DNA from: Mnemiopsis leidyi
Taxonomy: Eukaryota; Ctenophora; Tentaculata; Lobata; Bolinopsidae
DNA: 23,056 nucleotides
NCBI GenBank assembly: GCA_000226015.1
Contig: JH152895.1
Coordinates: 72,187-95,242, forward strand
Direction of reading: 5' to 3'
In this document: in pieces, positions 1-11,800 of the stretch
Position numbering within the stretch: the stretch's first letter is position 1
Layout of the letters: the number at the start of each line of letters is the position of its first letter
The notes under the pieces: model-generated
Database searches by the model: none
Told to the model about the DNA's origin: nothing
What the model saw: the letters and a program-made list of their open reading frames with translations, nothing else
Made by a program: the position numbers and the translations under genes

Positions 1-212
1 ACTGTCTCTGTCTTAACACTACTGTCCCTATCTCAACACTACTGTCCCTGTCTCAACACTACTGTCCCTGTCTCAACACTACTGTCCCTGTCTCAACACT
101 ACTGTCTCTGTCTCAACACTACTGTCCCTGTCTCAACACTACTGTCCCTGTCTCAACACTACTGTCCCTATCTCAACACTACTGTCTCTATCTCAACACT
201 ACTGTCCCTGTC
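1..212. repeat. 20-bp minisatellite at the left edge
   Basis: About 10.6 head-to-tail copies of a unit close to ACTGTCCCTGTCTCAACACT run from base 1. Copies differ at a few fixed sites (TCTCTG/TCCCTG, CTA/CTG). The array probably continues past the left edge. No coding function is seen. Confidence 0.95.
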
Positions 213-3200
213 CTACTCCAGGTCCAACACGTTTACAGTCCCAGCACGTTTCACCGGTCCCAGTAAAGCAATCCGGGCGGATACTTGACAAGTAACGTAC
301 GAGCCGTGCTCTAGTACGACACGTATTTCACCCTCAGTGATGGTCCATTTTAACACACGTTAACGTACGGCAATACATGACAGTGTCGCCTGAATATCGC
401 ACTGCCGTGCTTTTATAACCATGTGCTAGTTTGGTATCAGACATGTTAATGTTTCTATTATTGGGAAAAGTACATCGACACAAACTTACGATTTACGATG
501 TCGTAAACGCGGGTTTTTTAAAGTTAACGCACGGGGTGAGGTTATGTATCATCGCATGCACAGTTTTGTTGATTTCTTGATTATTTCAAGTTTTAGATTC
601 TTACAGCGAAATCTCGCCAGACAGTATTAACAAAACATATGAAACGATGAAGGTTTATTCCATCATTGGACGATAAGAGCCCTGATTTTAGACGCTGATT
701 TTGGACACATGACATGGAAGTAAATAGAAATCTAGCTCGCTAGCTGACTTCAACTAGGGTTAAACCCCATAATGCCATCACATTGGAGGTCCAAAATTCG
801 ATGATCGCTTATGTCAACAGTTTGTGGTGTATTCAGCGAGCCGGACTCAAACTTTTGGGTTTACCACTTCCTTCCAATGCATTTCAGGGTACTTGTTAGC
901 TTTACAGGGGCTAAGACTTTGCGCCGTTTTATTCTTTCATCATCACACTTTTAAACGCCGAGCGCGGATAGCTTTATTGGTCTTGTAAAACTACCTAATT
1001 TGTACGCTTAGTCTTGCAGCTGCAGCGGAGCTGTGGCAAAAGTGTTAGGATCAAGTTTTTAGCATTAATTACAACGGTAATATTAAATCTTACTCTAATT
1101 GTAGTCGCGTTGGATCGCAAATTTTGACCTTTTTCGGCCGCAAGTTGCTTCTGAAGATAGATCGAATGATATGCACCACCCTTTCCTTTGTAGGTGAGGT
1201 TGTAATTTTGATTAAGTTGGCAAAGTTTGGATTTTGAAAGCAATGGCACATAACTGATGTAGCGGATGGCTGTCTTGTCTTAACGACAATACGATACGTG
1301 GTGCCTGTTTTACTAGCCAAGACCGATCTTCCAGTCGAATAAATTTTCCAGTCATTTCCCATCAAATTCCTTAAAAGTTGTGAAACAATCCTTATTCATT
1401 CTTCTATACGGTAGAGAAAAATGATAAACCACCACTGTCTTTTATCGTAACTCCAGTTTGAGTTTAAGTTTTCTTCTCTCTGTCAAGTGTGGCTTAAGTT
1501 TAAATTTGCATCTATCCATGTCAGTTAGCTGATATTTGCGACGATATGCAGCGACTCCAACCACCACGTATAGTCAAAGTAAGGAATATCGAATATGCAT
1601 GACTAGTGCGCTCCGCAACTTCCCTGAACTTCCCAACAGCGAGAGTCTTGTTTATCCAGCCTCAAGCAGGTGTTGACGTGAACTTGAAAGTTCGAGCACG
1701 CAATGAACAGTCCTGAAAGTTTGTTTACTTTGCATCATGCACGTGCATTGGACTATTGGAGTGAAAATCAAGCAGTAGTTTAACAATCGCCCATATCAAT
1801 ATTTTGTTATTGAACATGTCTTGTTTAGCTTTAAAGCAGACTTGTTACTGGTTTTTTATAATTATCGGGTGGGTATTGCTTTCAGATACTGATTCATACT
1901 TTTATAATAGTGCCACAGTTGTCAGAGTCCAAAGATTATATTGCCCTCTGTAATATTTTACATTTTATTTTGGAAATTCTCCAACCATTCGGCTAAATTG
2001 GTCAATATTTTAGGAGGAGTTAACCGATATATTGAAACATGCACAAAATCACAGTGCCTTAATTCTTCAATTGATTTATCCAATCATGCCACCCCATTAA
2101 TTATTTGGAATATTCTCTTTATCTTGTCTATCGGGCAGCTAGACACACCGACTTCAAACTTTTAGACAACATTTCTTCTCCTGAACGGAGGTAGGGCCGA
2201 AATCCAGCGTAACTCCCACTCACACCCCAAGAAGAAGACAACCTCTAGACAACCCCTAGCCGAGCTCAATGCTTCTTCTTTATTCTTATCTGGCTCGTCT
2301 TTATTTGGACTGCAAATTATCGGTTGTTGGCGTGATCAAATTGGCGGTCCTAATTTGTACGGTTATTGTCTCAAAATTCTCCTAACCATATTTATCATTT
2401 GATAACATCCCTTTTAGTTTTATTGATTGATATCTCTCCACTCATCACTGAGTCCACTTTTAAACTTCCTACAAGCTCAATTTTTGTATTTATCTTTCAT
2501 TTCCCTTTCACCGATCTCTTTAACAACTTTATTTTGCTAACTACGTGGATATTTAACGGCATGATGGCTGATGAACTGCAAACATTGTGTCAGGGCTCTC
2601 AACTCACTTGTGGTTAGTCGTATCAATATTAGAGCTCATGTCTAAACGAAACTTTACCTCCAACTTTTACCTCAGTAGGAAATCGTTAAACAAAAATTCA
2701 AAGAAGACCGTACACTGATGTCGACACACGCGGTTCACTATAACGGGTTTACAGCCCAACATATTGGGATCTAATGTCTCACTAAAAGCATATACAGCCT
2801 CCACCAAATCGTTCGAAATGACCACATGTACATTCTACGAGAGGTGGAAGTTGGAACTAAATGTGTCTGTGGTCATGTCTGTTGTGTTGTCTGTACTTGG
2901 TATTTGCGTGTAGATGTGTGCCTTTCTAGAAAGACACTTGTGGTTACATGTGGAAACTTTTGTTTATAGTACTTGTAATTGTTATGTTGTTTAATTTGGT
3001 TGTTCTTTAATTGCTAGTTGTCCTCGGTTTATGTTCTCTTGTTGGGATGTATTCCTGTTGGGGTCCAATGATTAATATTCTCCAATTTTTAGGCACCCGA
3101 TGCATTAACGAGACACAGTTAGAAAACCTAGGTGACCAGTGTTCACTGTGTATGCATTAAGTGTTCACTGTTCATTTGTATGTTCATTATGTACGCAGAG

Positions 3201-5612
3201 GCTTATTCTTTTACTAACGAAATGATATTCCCCATTCTGTTAGGGATTATGAATAATCTCATATAAAATTTAATGGTGATGCTTGTGAAAAGACTACATA
3301 AATCTTAAGTTCTCCGTTTCCTTGATCGAGGTTTCCTTTGACTTAAGTAGGTGTCATCCAAAATTATTCAATTTTAATGACAGCATTGTTCGTCCTAAGA
3401 ATCATAGTGTCATCACATCATCCAATCACCTCGTCTCCTTAGGATTAAATTGCACTAAAATTAGCAGTTAACTCACTATAAATTCTGGAGTCTGGACACT
3501 AGGACACAACCCTGCTTGAGCCTGTATCGTCGCCTCTTTAAAGTTTTATTTCTTAAAGAAAATCTTCTAACTCAGGACAACAGGAAAACTATCGGGGAAC
3601 TTACTTAAAAATTTTACCGCCCAAAACTTTGCTTTTTTGGCCTTTTTTCGGCTTTTTACTATAGATAACATCGTGAGAGGAGACGGTTATGTAATCTAGC
3701 ATCTATAAGTAATAAAATGTAGCATCTATAAAGTTATAAAGTCAATGAGTAATGTAGCGTGTAGCGAGTAGCAAGGTAACATGTCTTCCAAGCAGGTACT
3801 CCCTACAAGACAGCGTTCCCAGGAATTCTTTGCATTTGTGGTTGGAAAGAAGGCAGTACCGACTTTTCCGTATCTGTTTAGTTCACCGGTAGAACAAATT
3901 GGTTAATTACCTTTCTCTCTCTCCTCTACATAGTTTCAAGTCGTGCAATTACAAAATCCAGCAGGAGGATGAACCGTCCACTAATGGTGCGGTGGTCTGT
4001 AGTTTTTAGCTGGCCGCAGAAAAGCAGGAGCAGGCACACAATGATCTAGATTCGGCTTGCTCGTTGTCTGAGATTTCTTTCTAAGTTAGCTCGTTATCTG
4101 GTTATCGTTATCGACCATCTCATCTGAAATTAACATTGTTCAGCTCAACTTTCTGGTTTATCGTAACTCATGAAGTTGATTACAGCTGCTGTTGCAGAGA
4201 ATAAGGAAGTTGCAGCTGTACTTTAAAGCTTGTTATGTGGTACGGTGACTTGTGTCACATGACTTTTCCGTAACTATGTTTTTCAGGTTCTATTTATCGA
4301 CCAATTTATTATCGTAAGACTAAGAGTTTAGATCTGTTACCTGAACTATCCATAAGAACTTCCCTAATCAGAAGTTTCAAGACTTACTCACAAGTCGCTA
4401 AGCAATCGCTATCTGTCACTTTCCCAAAGATATGATTGTTTCATCAGGTTGAATCAGTGATATGGTCTCCTATTTGTCATTGTCGCGTGAGTTATAGCAT
4501 ATAGGATCATGGTTGATCATTGATACGTATGATCTATCGATATCGGAAATCTGCGGTATTCCTGTATGCATTTATGAAGTTCTTTTCATGTTGATTTGCT
4601 TGGATTTGATTGTAGTCGATCTTATTTGTTGATCCCCATAAGATATGTATGTTTTTTATTAATATCTAACAATGTTAATCTTGCTGAGCGTATGTAAGTA
4701 TTTTTGAGTTAGCTCTTCATAAAGTTAACAAATTTGGGGCATTTGAAAATCGAAAGTAAGTTTCTTAAACGTTTTTCCGACACTTAAGCTGACTTGCACC
4801 GAATATGCAACTTTAAGAGGCAGATTAAGAACGTTTGCGTTGCCTAGATCTTACTCATTTACTTCTACTATAAGATATTTATCTGAATCGGGCCGTTTTA
4901 AGAAAGCCGTGAAATGTTGTAAATGCGATTTCCTGTCCATTAATCAGTGCTTGTTCCGAAATGCAAGGTCAAGCAAGTAGCATCTTTAAAAATAGTTCAG
5001 CACTGAATGTCGATCGATTCAGGAAAAGAAATTAATTAGATTACCATTACCCGATCGGTCATTCACATTTTTGCCCATATATTCTTTGGGGTGAACATTT
5101 ATGACCGATTAATTTCTTGTATATTTTGTAGCGTTTTCATAATCATTTAATGAGGGCGTCAATTTGTGATGAACGTGATTTTTCAGGCCAAGTCATTTGT
5201 TAAGCTTCACGTGTCGGCTTAATTCTTTGTAAATTTGAGTTAACTTCTTCAACTTTTATGAATCCTAAAATATGGCTTGTTGTTAGTTTACTTCTTTTAC
5301 TTTTATGAAGCTAAAAATACGGCTTCATTAAACGAAACCATCTAGTTATTCTTTGACTTCAAAGTTTAAAGCTTTTAAGCCAAATTAAACTATAAACATT
5401 GATAATTCGGGCAAATGCGACTTTGATAGGGTCACATTTATCGTTCGAGTTAATGCGGCCTTGCATAAGATTACGTTTTTTTATTGTAAATACGAGCTTC
5501 CATAGGATTACGTTTTTCGTTAGTGTATATGCGACCTTGAATAAATAAACATTTATCGTTAGGATAAATGCGATGAATTGCCCCTTCCAACACTTCCGCA
5601 CATCTTCGTTCG
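213..5612. other. Long stretch with no recognisable gene
   Basis: About 5.4 kb of AT-rich sequence with only short open frames, none matching a family I know. The longest open stretch is a 91-codon minus-strand frame at 1090-1365, overlapped by a second minus-strand frame at 995-1249; neither is recognisable. Weak local repeats occur near 3680-3775 (GTAGCATCTATAA-like) and 5230-5335. It may hold the promoter or 5' UTR of the channel gene that starts at 5613. Confidence 0.6.
5411..5577. repeat. Degenerate ~38-bp tandem repeat upstream of the channel gene
   Basis: An ATGCG/ATACG motif followed by a (G)CCTTg-ATAgg-ATTACGTTT-like tail recurs at about 5415, 5453, 5490, 5529 and 5568, a spacing of 37-39 bases. 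Copies are strongly diverged, so the array is old. It ends about 35 bases before the proposed start codon of the K+ channel. Confidence 0.6.
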
Positions 5613-5850
5613 ATGGTTCATGATTCCTTACTGAATTGGACGACCTCATTGGATCAACACGTGACCCCACCTGGCTCGACACGTGACACTTCCCCTAGCC
5701 TCACCATACCAGAACCAGATGAGATAGGGGCCTCCACTGCTTCCAGGAACTCAAACAGATCTATTGGTTTTGTTTTTCCCAGTCAGCGCAGAGGCAGCCG
5801 GCCGGCGGAGAGGATTGCAGCCACGCCCTTCCTAAGCGACAGTCATGATG
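5613..5850 (+). CDS. K+ channel exon 1 (N-terminal, proposed)
   Basis: An open frame from ATG 5613 to a GATG|GTAATT donor encodes 79 residues plus one base, rich in Ser, Pro, Thr and Arg, with no domain. It ends in phase 1, which fits exon 2 to give HD-D-RIIF. Its assignment rests on position, phase and composition, since Kv N-termini are not conserved. It is the least certain exon. Confidence 0.5.
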
Positions 5851-8800
5851 GTAATTTTGTAGGAGTATGTCGGGTGTCATGTGTAATGTACAATACAATG
5901 TGTTACTGTGTACAAATACTGTGTACAAATACTGTGTACATATCTTTTCAGTATTGCATACAGTTTATAATGCTGTGATGTCAAACTACAATAAACAGTT
6001 TTAATGTTGAGATATGAACTCTGATCATAATGGCAGTTTTTCTTAAATTTGAATTTCTGAGTCAAAGATGAAGACGCGGTTCTGTCAAGCTTTCACTTTT
6101 TGAGTGTAAAGCATCATATTTATAAATATTTATGAATAGTTGGCCGACTGGATTAGAGAGTTACTGGCTTGGCCCTATTAAGCCTCAGGCGCAGGTCAGC
6201 GTTAAATGGCAGACTTGTGCTGGACAGTCGCACTTTCATTGTGTCCTTAACACGGAGGCAATGAAACGAGCAAAATTATTGTGAAATATTTTCCATATCT
6301 TCAACTACTTAACCTCGATACCCAATAAATGTAATTAATTTTTAGTGTTGGCTGGTTAGCATTCTTCACCGGAGAATTAGCTATTCATTCAAAAATCGGT
6401 CACGCAATAGTAACATTAAATTTTTTATATCTTTGGATCGGTCTTCGGCTACTCAATTTATTCAACAATTGAGTGATTTCGAAAGTTAAATATTAACCTT
6501 TATGCATGTCTTTGAGATTTCACTTTAACATGTGATAGACAAAAATTTGGTTAATTAAACCTGTGACTGCAACATTTCTGATGTTATTAAGGGTAATTGA
6601 GATCATTAATTACAAGCAGATATCACAACAATTTGCGAATTAACGTCAATTAATTTCGATGATAAGGTTAAACAATGCTGCAATCATGACGAAATCGCCG
6701 TTATAAATATACCTACTAATATGCTTAAATTTCAGGGGTTCCCGCCGGGCGGGGAAGCCGAAATCCTCTAATAAAAAGTCGGTCTATCGAAGTTGGAATG
6801 TTGTCTAAACTTGACGGGCAGGTTAGAACCTCTAAAACTATGCTTTTTTTATCTGTTAAGTAGATCGTTAAAGTTTCTCCACTGTCTGAAAAGTTCACAA
6901 TCTTTCTCTTGATCACTTAGCCTTGCCCATTGTTATTTGTCATTGTTCAATGTTTGTCTCATCATAAACCCGCCCGCTTGCACTGGATTTTTCATTTAAC
7001 TGAAATTGAATGAATTAGTTGAAGTTAATTCGATTTTCATCCAACTCAATTAAAGTTAACTCGATTTTATTCAACTTGAGTAAAGTTAAGTAGAATGTCC
7101 CTCAGGTCCTTCATTTTCTAAACGGTGAGATCCAGAAACCGCCCCATGCAACCAGCCACGCAGACAGGATTATCTTCAATGTCAGCGGAAAGAGATTCGA
7201 AACTACATTTGAATGTCTGAACGGGTCAGATTTTTACTGATTTCAAATGTTTAGAGAGAATGAGAAACCAAAAGCGACCAACCAATTTCGGGAAACGCTG
7301 TCACGTGATTAAAGGGGTTTCTTACTCCTCCCCAAGAATTCTGACGTCCATTCACAATATCTTAAATTCCTCAATAAAATTCTGTCAGATTAAAGTTCAT
7401 GAATTTTCAGTTTCCCTGACACACTTCTAGGAACAGAAGAAGAAAGGAAGCAGTTTTATGATCCAGTGAGAGGCGAGTATTTTCTCAACAGAAACCAGGT
7501 AACTGAGTCTTTTTTAGAGTTTGTTTTGTGACCCTTTCTCGAAATACAATACTCTTAATCTGCAACATCATAGACATCGTGACTAACTTATAATTGCAAA
7601 ACTTAGACATTCCAAATTTCAGGTAGCATTTGACTCGGTGCTTTACTACTATCAGTCAAAGGGACAGATTTATAGGCCGGCTAACATTCCAGAGAAAGTT
7701 TTTAGCAGAGAAATTGAGTTTTATCGGTAAGTCAAGCGTCGTTTAACTAACTGACCTTCTTGTGATTATACGATTTGGAATTTTACAAATTTTTCAAATT
7801 TTTGCATGGCCTGAGAAGCTGGTTGTTTGAACTCACGATAAAGCAAAATTTACGCACTGTAGTATTTTCAGTTTCCTTTGCTATTGAGATTAAACAAATC
7901 ATTTGCCTCTGCGATACCACTAACGTCAGATGTTATATAGTATTAACCATGGCATTGCTTGAAAATTAATCTGCATCACTGCATGAGAAAATTTAAAAAA
8001 TTCTCAAGCTTCTTTCAATAAGTATATGATAGATATCATGTCTGAAACCGCATTTGAAATACCACATTTTATTTTCATTAGGATCACAGAGACATGACAA
8101 GCCTATGATAAATTATTGCTATTACAAGATATAAACTCCAGGTTGTTCCCTTCTAAGCCGGTAGATACGATCACTCCTTCACAAGTCAGACAGAACAGCG
8201 TTTGGAAAAGATTCCAACTGTTATTATGGGTTTGTAATTAGCTCATGATTGAAATTGATCGCCAATTTACTGCAGACTGCTTATTTACTGGTGATCGACT
8301 GATCAACGATTAAATAAATGAATATAAACTTGTACTGATGGATATAAATGTATATATGTAAACTTATGGCTATAAACTCATAGCCGACCCCATCAGAAAG
8401 TAAAAAGGGTTTAATTTTTGGAGGGGAGTTCTGTAGACATGTATAAAAGATACGAATTAAAAGATTTCTTATTCCGGTTTATTGCAATGACTTGATTCGA
8501 TTTATCAACTTGATCCCGTATATTACACAAGTTTCATTTCCTCAGCTGTTCCTGGAGAAACCACAATCAAGTTCCGGAGCTCGAATATGGGCTTCTCTCA
8601 ACATCATCATAATTCTGATATCAGTCTGTAATCTGATTAGCGAGAGTATGCCCCGTTACAGGTGATTTTACTTATAAACGTTACAGGTGATTTTACTTAT
8701 AAACGTTACAGGTGATTTTACTTATAAACGTTACAGGTGATTTTACTTAGAAACGTTACAGGTGATTTTACTTATAAACGTTACAGGTGATTTTACTTAG

Positions 8801-11800
8801 AAACGTTACAGGTGATTTTACTTAGAAACATTACAGGTGATTTTACTTATAAACGTTACAGGTGATTTTACTTATAAACGTTACAGGTGATTTTATCTTA
8901 GAAACGTTACAGGTGATTTTACTTATAAACGTTACAGGTGATTTATCTTATAAACGTTACAGGTGATTTTACTTAGAACGTTACAGGTGATTTTACTTAT
9001 AAACGTTACAGGTGATTTGACTTAGAAAAGTTGCAGGTGATTTTACTTATAAACGTTTTAGGTGATTTTTCAGGATCAATGGACACTTCCTTTATTACTC
9101 GCTTTAATTTTATTCGCATCTTTAATAGAGAATGAAATATTTAGATCGGATAAGAAATCCCAATCAATCGTGTTCGCCAAGCGGAGTTTTATTTATTTCA
9201 ATATTTTATTTTCATATAATTTCAGACACAATCCAGCAGCAGAGCGAATATTTTTCTCAATAGATGCTTGCTGTGTTTCGTATTTTACTATAGGTGAGCA
9301 TTTGTGAATTCTCCATCTTAAGTCAGAATTCAGATATGAATTGGTTGGATGGAAAATTGAAAATGTTTGTTATACAACATGTTTTTTATGCATTGTGTCT
9401 GTTATGCAACATGCCTGTTATGCAAAATGTTTGTTATGCAATTCCGGTGTCTTGGACGACTTAAATGTCAAATTACATTCTCGTTTCAGATATTTTGTTA
9501 AGATTTTGCTCCTCCCCATCAAAAAGAAAGTTCCTGAAGGAAGTCCTGAACTGGTTCGATCTCCTAGCGGTGCTACCCTTTTACGTTGAGCTTCTGTTGG
9601 GGGAGAACTCAGGGACGGACGGTATGATGGCCCTCAGGGTTCTCCGACTCTTCAGAATCACCAGAGTTCTAAAACTTATCAGGTTAATGTTGGACAGTTT
9701 CCTTATATAGCTCAAAATTGTGAGCATTGAGAAAAAAAGTTGGTCTGTATTTGATTCAGGTTGAAATTGGATGACAGTATTTTCCCGCTTTGGCCATAAA
9801 AGTATTTTCCCGCTTTGGTGATAACAGTGAAATTCAGTGTCAATGTTTTAATCAGGCTTGTTGTAGTTGGGAACAGTTAAAACTCACATCCATTCAGTTT
9901 CATTAATGTCCCACTTCTCCAGACATTCCCAACAGTTTCATTAATGTCCCACTTCTCCAGACATTCCCAACAGTTTTATTAATGTCCCACTTCTCCAGAC
10001 ATTCCCAACAGTTTTATTAATGTCCNNNNNNNNNNNNNNNNNNNNNNNNNNNNNNNNNNNNNNNNNNNNNNNNNNNNNNNNNNNNNNNNNNNNNNNNNNN
10101 NNNNNNNNNNNNNNNNNNNNNNNNNNNNNNNNNNNNNNNNNNNNNNNNNNNNNNNNNNNNNNNNNNNNNNNNNNNNNNNNNNNNNNNNNNNNNNNNNNNN
10201 NNNNNNNNNNNNNNNNNNNNNNNNNNNNNNNNNNNNNNNNNNNNNNNNNNNNNNNNNNNNNNNNNNNNNNNNNNNNNNNNNNNNNNNNNNNNNNNNNNNN
10301 NNNNNNNNNNNNNNNNNNNNNNNNNNNNNNNNNNNNNNNNNNNNNNNNNNNNNNNNNNNNNNNNNNNNNNNNNNNNNNNNNNNNNNNNNNNNNNNNNNNN
10401 NNNNNNNNNNNNNNNNNNNNNNNNNNNNNNNNNNNNNNNNNNNNNNNNNNNNNNNNNNNNNNNNNNNNNNNNNNNNNNNNNNNNNNNNNNNNNNNNNNNN
10501 NNNNNNNNNNNNNNNNNNNNNNNNNNNNNNNNNNNNNNNNNNNNNNNNNNNNNNNNNNNNNNNNNNNNNNNNNNNNNNNNNNNNNNNNNNNNNNNNNNNN
10601 NNNNNNNNNNNNNNNNNNNNNNNNNNNNNNNNNNNNNNNNNNNNNNNNNNNNNNNNNNNNNNNNNNNNNNNNNNNNNNNNNNNNNNNNNNNNNNNNNNNN
10701 NNNNNNNNNNNNNNNNNNNNNNNNNNNNNNNNNNNNNNNNNNNNNNNNNNNNNNNNNNNNNNNNNNNNNNNNNNNNNNNNNNNNNNNNNNNNNNNNNNNN
10801 NNNNNNNNNNNNNNNNNNNNNNNNNNNNNNNNNNNNNNNNNNNNNNNNNNNNNNNNNNNNNNNNNNNNNNNNNNNNNNNNNNNNNNNNNNNNNNNNNNNN
10901 NNNNNNNNNNNNNNNNNNNNTGTCCCACTTCTCCAGACATTCCCAACAGTTTAATTAATGTCCCACTTCTCCAGACATTCCCATCAGTTTAATTAATGTC
11001 CCACTTCTCCAGACATTCTCAACAGTTTTATTAATGTCCCACTTCTCCAGACATTCCCAACTATTTTATTAATGTCCCACTTCTCCAGACATTCCAAACA
11101 GTTTTATTAATGTCCCACTTCTTCAGACATTCCCAACAGTTTTATTAATGTCCCACTTCTCCAGACATTCCCAACAGTTTTATTAATGTCCCACTTCTCC
11201 AGACATTCTCAACAGATGATGTTGATGTTGTTGGTTCTACGGAACTGTTTCAGCGAGCTGGGCATCCTCTTCTGCACATGGCTGATGGGGGCTCTCGTTT
11301 TTGGCACCATCATGCATTATATAGAGGTTAGATGATACAAATGCTATGTTTTTATTGTAGTAGTACTCAACAATCTCAATTTCATGTTCTAAGACTGATT
11401 ACCATTGGTCATTTATCAATCTTATGTTCTATATTTTGATGTTATTTTACCATTTGTATTACTGATACTCTTGTGAAATTAGCCCGTGCTGTAATCTACA
11501 AAACTAGAAGTAGAATGTAGATATAGGACTAAAACTTAAACAAAATGCAGGTTGACGCAGAAAGCGGTTTCGACTCCGTTCTCTACGCTTGTTGGTGGGC
11601 GGCGGTAACCATGACAACGGTGGGTTACGGCGACATGACGCCGAAGACGAACATCGGCAAAGCGTTCGGCAGCATGATTTTGTTCATCAGCATGATCTAC
11701 ATTGCGCTTCCCATGACTCTTATCGTAAGCAAGTTTAACACGGCCCTCGAAGACTGGAAACAACAAGAACGAACTCAGATTTATTACAAAAAACGGGCCA

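Noticed and set aside
9062..9307. Open frame running into the S2 exon from upstream, with a hydrophobic stretch after a TTTTTCAG
   Set aside because: If the acceptor at about 9074 were used, the frame set by exon 6 (phase 2) meets a TAA soon after. Starting at 9226 joins in phase and gives a good S2, so the upstream part is intron.
10017..10958. Long open frames on both strands
   Set aside because: They consist almost wholly of the N run; not real coding sequence.
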